This document shows, piece after piece, positions 1 to 11,564 of a stretch of DNA of 64,000 bases. The notes under the pieces are model-generated. The model did not search any database. It saw only the letters and a program-made list of their open reading frames with translations, and was not told where the DNA came from. The DNA is from Thiohalobacter sp. IOR34. GTDB lineage: Bacteria > Pseudomonadota > Gammaproteobacteria > Thiohalobacterales > Thiohalobacteraceae. Within the stretch, counting starts at the first letter, position 1; each line of letters starts with the position of its first letter. A program made the translations under genes and the position numbers. The DNA lies in NCBI RefSeq assembly GCF_030406045.1, contig NZ_CP128988.1, positions 2,081,438 through 2,145,437 on the forward strand, written 5' to 3'.

Positions 1-47
1 TCTTACAGGCGTGGCAAAGCCAGGTGAGGATTCGTTAACACGCCCCC

Positions 48-119
48 GATCGCGGCCTGGAGGCCGCTCCTACGGGGCATGGCAGCACAATGTGGCAGGA
101 GCGGTCTCCAGGCCGCGAT
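48..119. repeat. REPIN (inverted REP pair), copy 1
   Basis: Two GTAGGAGCGG-type REP palindromes lie head to head around a spacer containing GGGGCATGGC and CACAATGT. The left arm reads GATCGCGGCCTGGAGGCCGC and the right arm is its near complement, so the whole unit can fold into a long hairpin. Near-identical units occur at 332-403, 5958-6034, 16220-16289, 38356-38430 and 54833-54909. Such pairs are normally mobilised by a RAYT transposase, and none is encoded in this window. Confidence 0.85.
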
Positions 120-175
120 TGCCGCCGTGGCGGTGAGAATCCGCCCTACCGGCCATAGCGCACCAGCCAGGGAAG

Positions 176-238
176 CTTCCGTGTTTTCCGTGGGTTCCGT
201 GGCCATCAATCTTTTTGTGGATTCCGTGGCCATCCTTG
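176..238. repeat. Short periodic TTCCGTGG repeat
   Basis: Phrases such as TTCCGTGGGTTCCGTGGCCA recur with a period of about nine bases. The same phrase appears at 9868-9925, 10036-10133 and 16457-16480, always between genes. No coding sequence or clear secondary structure is visible. Its function is unknown. Confidence 0.6.
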
Positions 239-277
239 GTTCCGCCTGATGGGGCCACGGCGAATGACGCCTATCCT

Positions 278-403
278 CGATCGCGGCCTGGCGACTGCGC
301 CTACGGGCTAGGGCCTGGTTGGCCCTACACCAATCGCGGCCTGGAGGCCGCTCCTACGGGGCATGGCGGCACAATGTGGTAGGAGCGGCCTCCAGGCCGC
401 GAT
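278..403. repeat. Degenerate REP (278-305) followed by REPIN copy 2 (332-403)
   Basis: A decayed single REP (starting GATCGCGGCCTGGCG) is followed by an intact inverted REP pair with the usual spacer GGGGCATGGCGGCACAATGT. It belongs to the same family as the copy at 48-119. Confidence 0.8.
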
Positions 404-475
404 CCCCGGCGGGCGCTGCCCTCCGCCCTTCGGGCCAGCCTTGCGGCTGTTCAAAATCGCTCCCGGCGATTTTGT

Positions 476-610
476 CAGGCCGAATCGGACTGTGCATCTT
501 GAGCGATCCCCCTCGAATCGGGGCGACGGCCATGCTTTTTCGGCCGATCGCCCAAGCTGCCTTGCCAGCCTCGCCCTGAGCATCGAATCCCTGGTGCAAT
601 AGCCGGGTTA
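476..610. repeat. Right-hand fragment of the 251-bp TA-bounded element
   Basis: This stretch matches the right half of the intact 251-bp element at 53510-53760: the GGCCATGCTT and GATCG region, the GCCAGC/GCCCTGAG stretch, and an end reading TGGTGCAATAGCCGGGTTA. The left half is missing or replaced. The stretch 1-647 otherwise contains only repeats, and no gene is supported in it. Confidence 0.7.
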
Positions 611-647
611 TTCCCAGAGCGACGTTCAGAACGTATGCTTGTCCGCC

Positions 648-3600
648 ATGAGCGACCCGCTGATTGCCACCGACCCGGCCCGCAACGCCACGGTGCATGC
701 CTCGGCCGGAACCGGCAAGACCTGGCTGCTGGTCACCCGCATGCTCCGCCTGCTGCTGGCCGGGAGCCGTCCGGGCGGCATCCTCGCGGTGACCTTCACC
801 CGCAAGGCCGCGACCGAGATGCTGCAGCGCCTCAACGAGCGCCTGGCGGAACTGGCGGCGGCCGACGACAGCCACCTCGATGCGTTGCTGGCCCAGATCG
901 GCCTGCAGGCCGACCCCGGGCTGCGCGAGCGGGCCCGCGGCCTGTACGAGCAGCACCTGTTCTGCGACCAGCCGCTGCGAGCCACCACCTTCCATGCCTT
1001 CTGCCAGAGCCTGTTGCAACGCTTTCCACTGGAGGCCGGCGTGCCACCGGACTTCGAACTGGCCGACAACGAGTCCGAACTGCGCGAGGCGGCCTGGGAG
1101 GCACTCTATGCCGAGGCCAGCGCCGATCCCGAGGGCACAACGGCCCGTGCCCTGGAGACCCTGTTCGATGCCTGCCGCGGCCTGCACAACAGCCGCCAGG
1201 CGCTGGAGGCCTTGCTGGCCCAGCGCATCGACTGGTGGGCCTGGTGCGGCGACAAGCAGGATCCCCCGGCCTGGGCCAGCCAGGCGCTGGCCAACCAGCT
1301 CGGGATCGATCCGGGGCAGGACCCGCTGGCGGCCTTCTTCACACCCCCGCGGCTGAATACCCTGCGCGAATTCAGCAGCCTGCTCGGCCGGCATCCGATC
1401 CAGAGCCATCTGCAACAGATAGAGGCCCTGGAGTCGGCCCTGCAACTGGACGTTCCCGGCGAACAGCGGCTCGCCGCGCTGCGCCAGGCCCTGCTCACCA
1501 AAGATGGCCGGCCGCGCAGCCGCAAGGCCAGCAAGACCCTGATCGCCAAGCTCGGCGAGAGCGGCACCGAGCGGCTGCTGGAACTGCACGAGCAGCTCTG
1601 CGCCGCGCTCCTCGAACTGCTCGATCTCCGCGCCCGTCTCGACCACTGGCGGCTCAGCCGCGCCTGGTACCGGGCCGGCCAGCAGTTGCTCAGCCACTAC
1701 CAGCGGATCAAGCGCGAACGGCGTCTGCTCGACTTCGCCGACCTGGAATGGAACGCCTACCGCCTGCTCAACCGCAGCGGCCATGCCCACTGGATCCAGT
1801 ACAAACTGGACGCGCGCGTCGACCATCTGCTGGTCGACGAGTTCCAGGACACCAACCCCACCCAGTGGCGCCTGCTGCTGCCGCTGCTGGAAGAACTGGC
1901 CGCCGGCAGCGACGCCGGGCGGCCGCGCAGCGTTTTCCTGGTCGGCGATGCCAAGCAGTCCATCTACCGCTTCCGCCGCGCCGACGCGCGCCTGCTGGAC
2001 ACCGCCAGCGGCTGGCTGGAAGGGCATTTGCAGGCGCTGCGGGTGGACCTCGACCGCTCGCGCCGATCCAGCGCCGCCATCGTCGACTGCGTCAACCGGG
2101 TCTTCAGCCGCCCGCCCCTGGCGGAACTGATCCCGGACTTCCCCCATCACGACACCTTCCTCGGCGATCTCTGGGGCCGGGTGGAACTGCTGCCGCTGAT
2201 CGAGGCCGAGGCGACACCGCCAGCGGCATCCGGCCTGCGCGACCCCCTGCAGCGGCCACGCCAGCGCGCCCAGGACGACCGCCACTACCGCGAGGGGCGG
2301 CTGATCGCCGAACGCCTGCGTGCCCTGGTCGAGGCGGAGACCCTGATCGAGGTCGACGGCCGGGCGCGTCCGCTGCGCTACGGTGACTGCCTGCTATTGC
2401 TGCGCCACCGCACCCATGCCGGTGACTACGAACGCGCCCTGCGCGACGCCGGCATCCCCTATCTCGGCACGGCCCGCGGCACGCTGCTGGAGAACCTGGA
2501 GATCCGCGACCTGGTGGCCCTGCTCAACACCCTGACCACCCCCCATGACGATCTGGCCCTGGCCCAGGTACTGCGCTCGCCGCTGTTCGCCCTGACGGAT
2601 GCCGATCTCATCACCCTTGCCAGCCGCAGCGGCACGGACTGGATGCAGCGGCTGGAAGCGCTGGCCAGGGACGCCGAGGCGCAACCTGCGCTGACGCGCG
2701 CCGCGCGCCTGCTTGGCGAGTGGCGGCAACTGGTTGGCCGGCTTCCGGTCCACGACCTGCTGGACCGGATCTTCCACCAGGGCGAGGTCATGGCACGCTA
2801 CCGGGCCGCCACCCCGGAGATGATGCGGCCCGGGGTGCTGGCCAATCTGGGCCGTTTCCTGGAACTCGCCCTGGAGGTCGACAGCGGCCGTTACCCCAGC
2901 CTGCCACGCTTCCTTGCCCGTCTGGAAGGGCTGCGCCGGCAGGGCGGCGAGGCCCCGGACGACGCGCCGCCGGCCGGCGGCGCAGGCGACCGGGTGTGCC
3001 TTCTCACCGTGCACGGGGCCAAGGGCCTGGAGGCCCCCCTGGTCTGCCTCGCCGACAGTGCCAGCAGCCTGCGCGGTGACCGCGCCTGGGAGGTACTGGT
3101 CGACTGGCCGAGCGAGGCCGAGCGGCCACGCCGCTTCCTGCTCAATCCCGGGCGTGAGGGCCAGTTCCGGCTACTGGACGAGCAGCTCGCCGCCCGCTGG
3201 CAGGCCGAACAGCGCGAAGACGCCAACCTGCTCTATGTCGCCCTGACCCGGCCACGGCAGCTGCTGATCGTCAGCGGCTGCGTACCAAGCCGCAGCGATG
3301 CGCTCGGCTGGTACGGCCTGATCCGCGACGGACTGGAGGCCGGGGAGACGCTGGCCACCGGCGAATCCTGGGTGCTGGAGAGCGGCCGGCGACCGGCTGC
3401 GGCCGGCCCGGTGGACGGAAGGCCGGCCGTCGCGACCGAGATCGACCCGCGCCTGGCCCGTCCGCTGGGACCGGCTGCGGCCGCAGCCCGCCTGGCCCCC
3501 AGCCGCCCGGAGCCCGAAGCGACCACCGTGGCTCGCGATCCCGACGCGGTGAAACGCGGCATCGCCATCCACCGCATGCTGGAATTGCTCAGTGCCCCCG

Positions 3601-4028
3601 GACCCCGGCCGGCCGGGGCGGTGCGCGCCCGCCTGGCACGGGAGACCGGCCGCCTGCCGTCGGATCCGCAACTCGTCGCCTGGCTGGCGGAGGCCGAGGC
3701 CCTGCTCGGTGATCCAGCCCTGGCGGCGCTGTTCGACCCCAGCCGCTACCGGCGTGCCTGGAAGGAGGTGCCGCTGCAGTACCAGGCAGGTGAACGCCAG
3801 GTCCAGGGCGTGCTCGACCGGCTGGTGGAAAACGACGACGGCCTGCTGCTGATCGACTACAAGACCCACCCGCTGGACGCCACCGCGGCCCGCGTGGTCG
3901 CCCGCCAGTACCGGCAACAGCTGCAGCTCTACCAGGACGGCGTCGCCCGCCTGTGGCCAGACCGGCCGCTGCGCAGCGTTCTGCTGTTCACCCACTGCCG
4001 CACGCTGATCCCGCTGGAAACCCTCTGA
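648..4028 (+). CDS. UvrD/REP-family helicase-nuclease, AddA-like
   Basis: A superfamily 1 helicase with a C-terminal nuclease, of the type that processes double-strand DNA ends for recombination. Seen: Walker A ASAGTGKTW with the lysine near residue 24, the SF1 motif AVTFTRKAA, Walker B LLVDEFQDTNPTQW near 394, motif FLVGDAKQSIYRFR, motif LTVHGAKGLEAPLV, and a PD-(D/E)XK nuclease signature LLLIDYKT near 1067. About 1,126 residues, as expected for AddA/RecB-type proteins. The ATG at 648 is preferred; an in-frame TTG lies three codons upstream at 639. An addB-like partner would be expected to the left, but 1-640 holds only repeats, so the partner is either outside the window or absent. Confidence 0.93.
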   Translation: MSDPLIATDPARNATVHASAGTGKTWLLVTRMLRLLLAGSRPGGILAVTFTRKAATEMLQRLNERLAELAAADDSHLDALLAQIGLQADPGLRERARGLYEQHLFCDQPLRATTFHAFCQSLLQRFPLEAGVPPDFELADNESELREAAWEALYAEASADPEGTTARALETLFDACRGLHNSRQALEALLAQRIDWWAWCGDKQDPPAWASQALANQLGIDPGQDPLAAFFTPPRLNTLREFSSLLGRHPIQSHLQQIEALESALQLDVPGEQRLAALRQALLTKDGRPRSRKASKTLIAKLGESGTERLLELHEQLCAALLELLDLRARLDHWRLSRAWYRAGQQLLSHYQRIKRERRLLDFADLEWNAYRLLNRSGHAHWIQYKLDARVDHLLVDEFQDTNPTQWRLLLPLLEELAAGSDAGRPRSVFLVGDAKQSIYRFRRADARLLDTASGWLEGHLQALRVDLDRSRRSSAAIVDCVNRVFSRPPLAELIPDFPHHDTFLGDLWGRVELLPLIEAEATPPAASGLRDPLQRPRQRAQDDRHYREGRLIAERLRALVEAETLIEVDGRARPLRYGDCLLLLRHRTHAGDYERALRDAGIPYLGTARGTLLENLEIRDLVALLNTLTTPHDDLALAQVLRSPLFALTDADLITLASRSGTDWMQRLEALARDAEAQPALTRAARLLGEWRQLVGRLPVHDLLDRIFHQGEVMARYRAATPEMMRPGVLANLGRFLELALEVDSGRYPSLPRFLARLEGLRRQGGEAPDDAPPAGGAGDRVCLLTVHGAKGLEAPLVCLADSASSLRGDRAWEVLVDWPSEAERPRRFLLNPGREGQFRLLDEQLAARWQAEQREDANLLYVALTRPRQLLIVSGCVPSRSDALGWYGLIRDGLEAGETLATGESWVLESGRRPAAAGPVDGRPAVATEIDPRLARPLGPAAAAARLAPSRPEPEATTVARDPDAVKRGIAIHRMLELLSAPGPRPAGAVRARLARETGRLPSDPQLVAWLAEAEALLGDPALAALFDPSRYRRAWKEVPLQYQAGERQVQGVLDRLVENDDGLLLIDYKTHPLDATAARVVARQYRQQLQLYQDGVARLWPDRPLRSVLLFTHCRTLIPLETL

Positions 4029-4040
4029 GCCCTGAGCGCT

Positions 4041-4067
4041 GTTGAAACAGCGGTGCCACCCCCATAT
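4041..4067 (+). promoter_or_regulatory. Sigma-32 (heat-shock) promoter for cnoX
   Basis: The sequence GTTGAAA, a 12-bp spacer and CCCCATAT match the RpoH consensus CTTGAAA-N11-16-CCCCATNT almost exactly. It lies 34 bp before the cnoX start. This fits a stress-inducible chaperone-redoxin, but is inferred from sequence only. Confidence 0.75.
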
Positions 4068-4100
4068 TCGAAACACTCACAGGCTTCATAAGGGGATGAC

Positions 4101-4964
4101 ATGACCGATTCAGCGTATCTCTTCGAGGTGACGCGGGAAGATTTCCCGCAGCGGGTGATCGAGGCTTCCCATGAGGGGCCGGTACTGGTCGACTTCTGGG
4201 CCGAATGGTGCGCACCCTGCCAGATGCAGCTGCCGATCCTGAGCCGGCTGGCCGAGGAGTTCGGCGGCAAGCTGCGGGTGGCCAAGGTCAACACCGACGA
4301 ACAGGCGGAACTGGCCACCGAACACGGCATCCGCAGCATTCCGACCCTCAAGCTGTACCGCCATGGCGAGGTCGTCGAGGAGATGATGGGCGTGCAGAGC
4401 GAGTCGGCCCTGCGCGCGGTGATCGATGCCTACCTCGATCGGGAATCGGACAGGATCCGCGAACAGGCCCGGGAGAAGGCCGCCGCAGGCGACCCGGAGG
4501 AGGCGCTGGCGCTGCTGCGGCTGGCCGCGGGCGAGGATCCGGACAACCCGCGCGTGCTGCTCGACCTGGCCAGCCTGGCGCTGGATCAGGGGTTGCTGGA
4601 GGAGGCGGAGAGCGCCCTGCAGTCACTGCCCCGCGAGCAGCGCGATGGCGAGGAGGCCAGGCGGCTGCGGATCCGCCTCGACCTGGCCCGCCAGCGCGAT
4701 GCCAGCCTGGACCGGGCCGCGCTGGAGGCACGCCTGGCGAAGGACCCGGACGACCTGGAGGCCCGTGAACAGCTGGCCATCCTCAGCGCCCTGGAGGGCG
4801 ACCATGCCAGCGCCCTGGAGCACTACCTGGAGATCCTGCGCCAGGACCGCGGCTTCCACGACGAGGCTGGCCGCCGCGGCCTGCTGGCGGTGTTCGAACT
4901 GCTCGGCAACCAGGGTGAACTGGTCGGCCGCTACCGCCGGCAGATGTTCAACCTGCTGCACTGA
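4101..4964 (+). CDS. cnoX: CnoX/YbbN family thioredoxin-TPR co-chaperone
   Basis: An N-terminal thioredoxin domain (about residues 1-110) is joined to a C-terminal helical TPR-like domain, 287 residues in all, as in the CnoX (YbbN) family. These proteins hold unfolding proteins and protect their cysteines, passing them to DnaK or GroEL. The active site reads WCAPC (Cys37, Cys40), so both cysteines are present, unlike E. coli CnoX, which has lost the redox motif. The protein should therefore also be able to reduce disulfides. A sigma-32 promoter sits directly upstream. The ATG follows AAGGGGATGAC. Confidence 0.92.
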   Translation: MTDSAYLFEVTREDFPQRVIEASHEGPVLVDFWAEWCAPCQMQLPILSRLAEEFGGKLRVAKVNTDEQAELATEHGIRSIPTLKLYRHGEVVEEMMGVQSESALRAVIDAYLDRESDRIREQAREKAAAGDPEEALALLRLAAGEDPDNPRVLLDLASLALDQGLLEEAESALQSLPREQRDGEEARRLRIRLDLARQRDASLDRAALEARLAKDPDDLEAREQLAILSALEGDHASALEHYLEILRQDRGFHDEAGRRGLLAVFELLGNQGELVGRYRRQMFNLLH

Positions 4965-5018
4965 GCGAACCGCAGTCGCGATCGCCAGATCGCATAAGAG
5001 AAAGCGACACCGCGCGGG

Positions 5019-5732
5019 CTATCGTCCGCCTTCCAGCATGGCCTCCAGCTTGGCCGCGGGCAGATAGCCGGGGACGATCCGGCCGTTCTCCAGGATGATG
5101 GCGGGCGTGCCGCGCAGGTTCAGCGCCTGCACCAGCTGATAGTGGCGGGCCACCGGCGTCTCGCAGGGCGGCGACTCGATGCTCTTGCCGTTCTTGCTGT
5201 CGGTCAGCGCCTGGAGGCGGTCCTTGGCACACCACACCGCCTCGGCCTTGCGCCAGGATGCCGAACCGGGACCGGCACGGGGGAAGAACAGGTAGCGGAC
5301 GGTGATGCCCCGGCGGTTGATCTCGCCGATCTCGCTGTGCAGCTTGCGGCAGTAGCCACAATCGATGTCGGTGAACACGGTGATGGTGTGCTTCGGCGAC
5401 TTGGCGGGAAAGATCACCATGTTGTCCTCGCCAATGGCCTCCAGCTCGCCTTTCAGCAGCCGGCTGCGCTGGTGTGCGGTGAGGTTGGCGCCGCTGTTCA
5501 GATCGATCAGGTTGCCCTGCATCAGGAAACGCCCGTCAGCGGAGACATAGACGATCTGCGGCCCGTAGGCCACCTCGTAGAGACCCTCGATGGGCGAGGG
5601 CTGAATGCTGTCCGGCTCCGAATCCGGCAGGATCCGCTTCAGGGCGTCACGGATGACCGCCGGTGCGTCGGCCGCCTGGAGGGGGCCGGAGAGGGACAGC
5701 AGGGCGAACAGCAGCAGGGCGATGAGGCGCAT
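5019..5732 (-). CDS. dsbC: Thiol:disulfide interchange protein DsbC (periplasmic isomerase)
   Basis: A periplasmic disulfide isomerase that reshuffles wrong disulfides. Seen: a signal peptide MRLIALLLFALLSLSGPLQA ending at residue 20, an N-terminal dimerisation domain, and a C-terminal thioredoxin fold with the DsbC-specific active site CGYC at 125-128. A second Cys pair lies near VWC and PPC. Length is 237 aa, normal for the family. The start follows GAAGAGAT, a fair ribosome binding site. On the minus strand a weak RpoE-like promoter (AAACTTT, then TCCATC about 15 bp on) lies roughly 90 bp upstream. E. coli dsbC is under sigma-E, but the match here is poor and only suggestive. Confidence 0.93.
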   Translation of the reverse strand: MRLIALLLFALLSLSGPLQAADAPAVIRDALKRILPDSEPDSIQPSPIEGLYEVAYGPQIVYVSADGRFLMQGNLIDLNSGANLTAHQRSRLLKGELEAIGEDNMVIFPAKSPKHTITVFTDIDCGYCRKLHSEIGEINRRGITVRYLFFPRAGPGSASWRKAEAVWCAKDRLQALTDSKNGKSIESPPCETPVARHYQLVQALNLRGTPAIILENGRIVPGYLPAAKLEAMLEGGR

Positions 5733-5827
5733 GGAATATCTCTTCAGCTGGAGGGAATGGACGACATTGTCGCGGTTTTGAACGACACCGGCAATGCCAT
5801 GATGGACCCCGGGGATGACAGAAAGTT

Positions 5828-6050
5828 TACCCGGCAGCCTGTTGCACCACCGCGGCCCGCATGATCGCAGTGCAGGCTGGTGTATGAATCGGGAACGCGT
5901 AACCCGGCTTTGTGCCTGTTCGATCGGCTCCGGGCCATTGCCCGCCGTGGATCCCCCGATCGCGGCCTGGAGGCCGCTCCTACAAGGCATGGCGGCACAA
6001 TGTGTTGTCGTAGGAGCGGCCTCCAGGCCGCGATCGAGGCATGCGGGCTA
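5828..6050. repeat. Composite TA-bounded element carrying REPIN copy 3
   Basis: The left end (TACCCGGCAGCCTGTTGCAC) is a diverged copy of the 251-bp element terminus, followed by the typical GCATGATCGCAGTGCAGGCT stretch. A REPIN occupies 5958-6034, and the unit ends GCGGGCTA at 6050. The right-hand TA forms part of the xerD stop codon (TAG on the minus strand). A closely related composite lies at 54653-54925. Confidence 0.7.
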
Positions 6051-6968
6051 GCCCCGCGGATGATGCCGGGCGTGCAGCTCGCGCAGCCGCTCCCGGGCGA
6101 CATGGGTATAGATCTGGGTGGTGGACAGGTCGCTGTGACCGAGCAGCATCTGCACCACCCGCAGGTCGGCACCGTGGTTGATCAGGTGGGTGGCGAAGGC
6201 ATGACGCAGGCTGTGCGGTGACAGACTGCCGCGGACCCCGGCCTGCCGGGCATGCTGCTTGAGGCGGTACCAGAAGGCCTGGCGGCTGAGCGCCGCTCCC
6301 CCGCGCCCCGGGAAAAGGAAGTCGCTCGAGCGGCCCCTGAGCAGCTCCGGGCGCGCCCCCTGCAGGTAGCGCTGCAACCAGTCCAGTGCCTCCTCACCGA
6401 GCGGCACCAACCGTTCCTTGCTGCCCTTGCCGAGCACCTGGAGCAGTCCCTGGCGCAGGCTGAGCTGGTCGACGGCCAGGGTCACCAGCTCCGTGACCCG
6501 CAGCCCGGTGGCGTAGAGCACCTCGAGCATGGTCCGGTCGCGGAAACCGAGTGGCGTGGCGACGTCCGGTGCCGCCAGCAGTGCCTCTACCTCGGTCTCG
6601 CTCAAGGCACGCGGCAAGGGCCGGCCGAGACGGGGAGAGGCGATCTGCGCCGTCGGGTCCGCCTGGATGCGGCCCTCGCGCAGCAGATGGCGATAGAAAC
6701 GGCGCAGGGTGGAGAGCAGCCGCGCGCAGGAACGGGCCTTCTGGCCGACGGCGTGGCAGTGGCCGAGATAGCCTTCCAGGTCACCACGCCCGGCCCCCAA
6801 GAGGCAGAGATCCCGTTCCCCCAGCCAGCGCGCCAGCTTGAGAAGATCGCTGCGGTAGGCTGCCAGGGTATTGGGGCTGAGGCCGCTCTCCATCCACAGG
6901 GCATCGACAAAGGCCTCGATCAGCTGCTGTTCAGCCCTCGCCCTGTTCCCGGTTTCCGCCACCTTCAT
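6048..6968 (-). CDS. xerD: Site-specific tyrosine recombinase XerD
   Basis: XerD works with XerC at dif to resolve chromosome dimers at the division septum. Seen: an N-terminal SAM-like core-binding domain (SPNTLAAYRSDL), then the catalytic domain with Arg in ATGLRVTELV, Lys in GKGSKER, HSLRHAFATHL, GHSDLSTTQIY and the terminal tyrosine. About 307 aa, as usual. The start is ambiguous. The ATG at 6968 sits directly against GGGGAGG, which instead spaces ideally (6 nt) to a GTG at 6962; a further in-frame ATG is at 6992. The stop codon coincides with the end of a repeat element. Confidence 0.95.
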   Translation of the reverse strand: MKVAETGNRARAEQQLIEAFVDALWMESGLSPNTLAAYRSDLLKLARWLGERDLCLLGAGRGDLEGYLGHCHAVGQKARSCARLLSTLRRFYRHLLREGRIQADPTAQIASPRLGRPLPRALSETEVEALLAAPDVATPLGFRDRTMLEVLYATGLRVTELVTLAVDQLSLRQGLLQVLGKGSKERLVPLGEEALDWLQRYLQGARPELLRGRSSDFLFPGRGGAALSRQAFWYRLKQHARQAGVRGSLSPHSLRHAFATHLINHGADLRVVQMLLGHSDLSTTQIYTHVARERLRELHARHHPRG

Positions 6969-7037
6969 CCTCCCCGCCTGCAACAGTCGCATTGGTGCTA
7001 CAGTAAATCAGGCCCACCTGCATTGACCAGCTCCGTT

Positions 7038-9857
<2,820 letters not shown>

Positions 9858-10179
9858 GGGGTGGTTGATGGCCACGGAATCCACGGAAGACACGGACATG
9901 TGGATCGGCCACGAAACTTCACAAAAAATTTCTTAAATTGATCTCATCGACGCAGAGACGCCTAACCCATCAGGAAACTCTGCGCCTTCGCATCCTCTGC
10001 ATTCACTGGGCCAAATTCCAGGGAGACCCTTTCGTGGGTTTCGTGGCCCTATCGTTCACTGTCCGTGTCTTCCGTGGATTCCGTGGCCATATCTTTCGCT
10101 GGCCGGGGGTTCCGTGGATTCCCTGGCCATGACCCAGCAGAGTGCCCACTCATAGGGTGCGCACCCTGGCCCGCCAGGC
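9858..10179. repeat. Intergenic region of periodic TTCCGTGG and GCAGAG-type repeats
   Basis: This 322-bp gap holds several phrases of the TTCCGTGGATTCCGTGGCCA family (9868-9925 in reverse orientation, 10036-10133 forward). It also holds a degenerate GACGCAGAGACGC / TCTGCGCCTTCGC stretch. No open frame with coding character and no clear hairpin terminator was found. Confidence 0.55.
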
Positions 10180-10878
10180 TCAGCGCAGCTCGATCACCCC
10201 GCTCATGCCGACCCGCAGCCGGGTCTCGCCCGCCGCCAGCGCGGGCGGGGGCAGCGCCTCGGCCGCCATCGCCTGGGCACGCAGCGCCACGGCTGGCGGC
10301 CGCCCGGCGCCACCGGTGTCCAGGGCGGCCTCGACCAGCAGGTAGCCGGCGGCCCCGAAGTCGCGCTGCAGCTGCTCAGCCCGGGCGCGGAAGGCCGCCA
10401 CCGCCTCGTCCACCAGCCGCGTCTCGATCCGCTGGCGAGTCGCCTCGGCGAGCTGGAAGCGGATCGACTTCACCTGCAGCCGAGCCTGCAGCCTGCCCAG
10501 CAGCCGCGCCAGGCGCTCGAAGTCGCTGCCTTCCAGCCACAGGTCCTGCGTCCCCCGCCAGCGGGGCGGGCGGTCCTTGCGGTACAGCGGCGAGATGCTG
10601 TAGTTGCCACTGCGCAGTTCGAGGCCCGGCTGCAGGCGGGCCTGATCCAGCGCCCACTGCATGCGCCGGTTGATCTCGGCCGCGACCGCGTCCGGCGCCT
10701 CGCCTTCCGCCTCGGCCGCCAGCCGCACCTGCATGCGATCGTTGGCCACCGCCTCGCTGACCGCCACCTGGAAGCGCAACCGCTGATAGGGCCCCGCCTC
10801 CCTTGCCGGCGGCTGCGCCGCCCCGACCGTACCACCCACCAGCAACAGCAGGCCGATCCACAGTGCCTTGTTCCTCAT
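10180..10878 (-). CDS. SIMPL-domain (DUF541) periplasmic protein
   Basis: A 232-aa exported protein. A signal peptide (MRNKALWIGLLLLVGGTVGA) is followed by one SIMPL/DUF541 domain (about 30-225). Characteristic stretches are LRFQVAVSEAVANDRMQV near its start, LEGSDFERLARLLGRLQ in the middle, and the closing LRVGMSGVIELR. The family is widespread in cell envelopes; its biochemical role is not settled. The ATG at 10878 was chosen because it begins the signal sequence. Longer in-frame starts would add a non-hydrophobic GC-rich leader. It is divergent from mobA. Confidence 0.82.
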   Translation of the reverse strand: MRNKALWIGLLLLVGGTVGAAQPPAREAGPYQRLRFQVAVSEAVANDRMQVRLAAEAEGEAPDAVAAEINRRMQWALDQARLQPGLELRSGNYSISPLYRKDRPPRWRGTQDLWLEGSDFERLARLLGRLQARLQVKSIRFQLAEATRQRIETRLVDEAVAAFRARAEQLQRDFGAAGYLLVEAALDTGGAGRPPAVALRAQAMAAEALPPPALAAGETRLRVGMSGVIELR

Positions 10879-10923
10879 CCCGGTCCCCTCTCCTGTGCCT
10901 CGGGCGATGCCGCCCCGCCCCCA

Positions 10924-10932
10924 TGGTACAAT
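10924..10932 (+). promoter_or_regulatory. Possible extended -10 element upstream of mobA
   Basis: TGGTACAAT fits an extended -10 (TGN-TATAAT type) 15 bp before the mobA ATG. It would give a very short leader. No convincing -35 was found, so this is tentative. Confidence 0.35.
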
Positions 10933-10946
10933 GCGCGGCGCCCGAC

Positions 10947-11564
10947 ATGCCGACCGCCTCCCCGACAAGCCCCGCCCACGTCACCGGCCTGATCCTCGCC
11001 GGCGGCCGCGCGACGCGCATGGGCGGCCGCGACAAGGGGCTGATCGAGCTGGCCGGCCGGCCGCTGATCGACTATGCCCTGGCGGCCATGGACGCCGTCT
11101 GCGAGCAGGTGCTGATCAGCGCCAACCGCCACCTCGACCTCTACCGCCGCTTCGGCCGGGCGGTGCTCAGCGACCCGCTGGCCGACTACCCCGGGCCGCT
11201 GGCCGGCATCCTCGCCGGACTGCAACAGGCGCCCCCCGGCGTGCTGCTGGTGATGCCCTGCGACACGCCCCTGGCCACCCCGGCGCTGCTGCAGCGGCTC
11301 GTTGCCGCCGGGACAGATACCGCTACAATGGCCGCCGTGGCCCATGACGGCCAGCGCCTGCAGCCGGCCTTCGTGCGCCTCGACCCGCAGCTGGCCCGGC
11401 CCCTGCGCCAGGCGCTCGAGGCCGGCGAGCGGCGCCTGGGCCGCTGGGTGGCATCACTCGATCCGCGGCAAGTGGACTGCAGCGACCACCCGGAATGGTT
11501 CGACAACATCAACACCCCGGAGGACCTCGACGCGCTGGCCGCACGCCTCGCCGAGACGCCATGA
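10947..11564 (+). CDS. mobA: Molybdenum cofactor guanylyltransferase MobA
   Basis: Transfers GMP from GTP to molybdopterin to make the guanine dinucleotide cofactor used by Nap/DMSO-reductase family enzymes. Seen: a Rossmann-like nucleotidyltransferase start GLILAGGRATRMGGRDKGL, then PLAGILAGL, VMPCDTPL and the closing WFDNINTPEDL. 205 aa. It overlaps mobB by ATGA (4 nt) and forms the operon mobA-mobB-moeA. The products match the need of the NapA-like enzyme at the far end of the window. Confidence 0.95.
   Translation: MPTASPTSPAHVTGLILAGGRATRMGGRDKGLIELAGRPLIDYALAAMDAVCEQVLISANRHLDLYRRFGRAVLSDPLADYPGPLAGILAGLQQAPPGVLLVMPCDTPLATPALLQRLVAAGTDTATMAAVAHDGQRLQPAFVRLDPQLARPLRQALEAGERRLGRWVASLDPRQVDCSDHPEWFDNINTPEDLDALAARLAETP

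Noticed and set aside
9868-10133. CRISPR array suggested by repeated TTCCGTGG phrases.
   Set aside because: The repeat units are only about nine bases, run together without unique spacers of constant length, and no cas gene is near.
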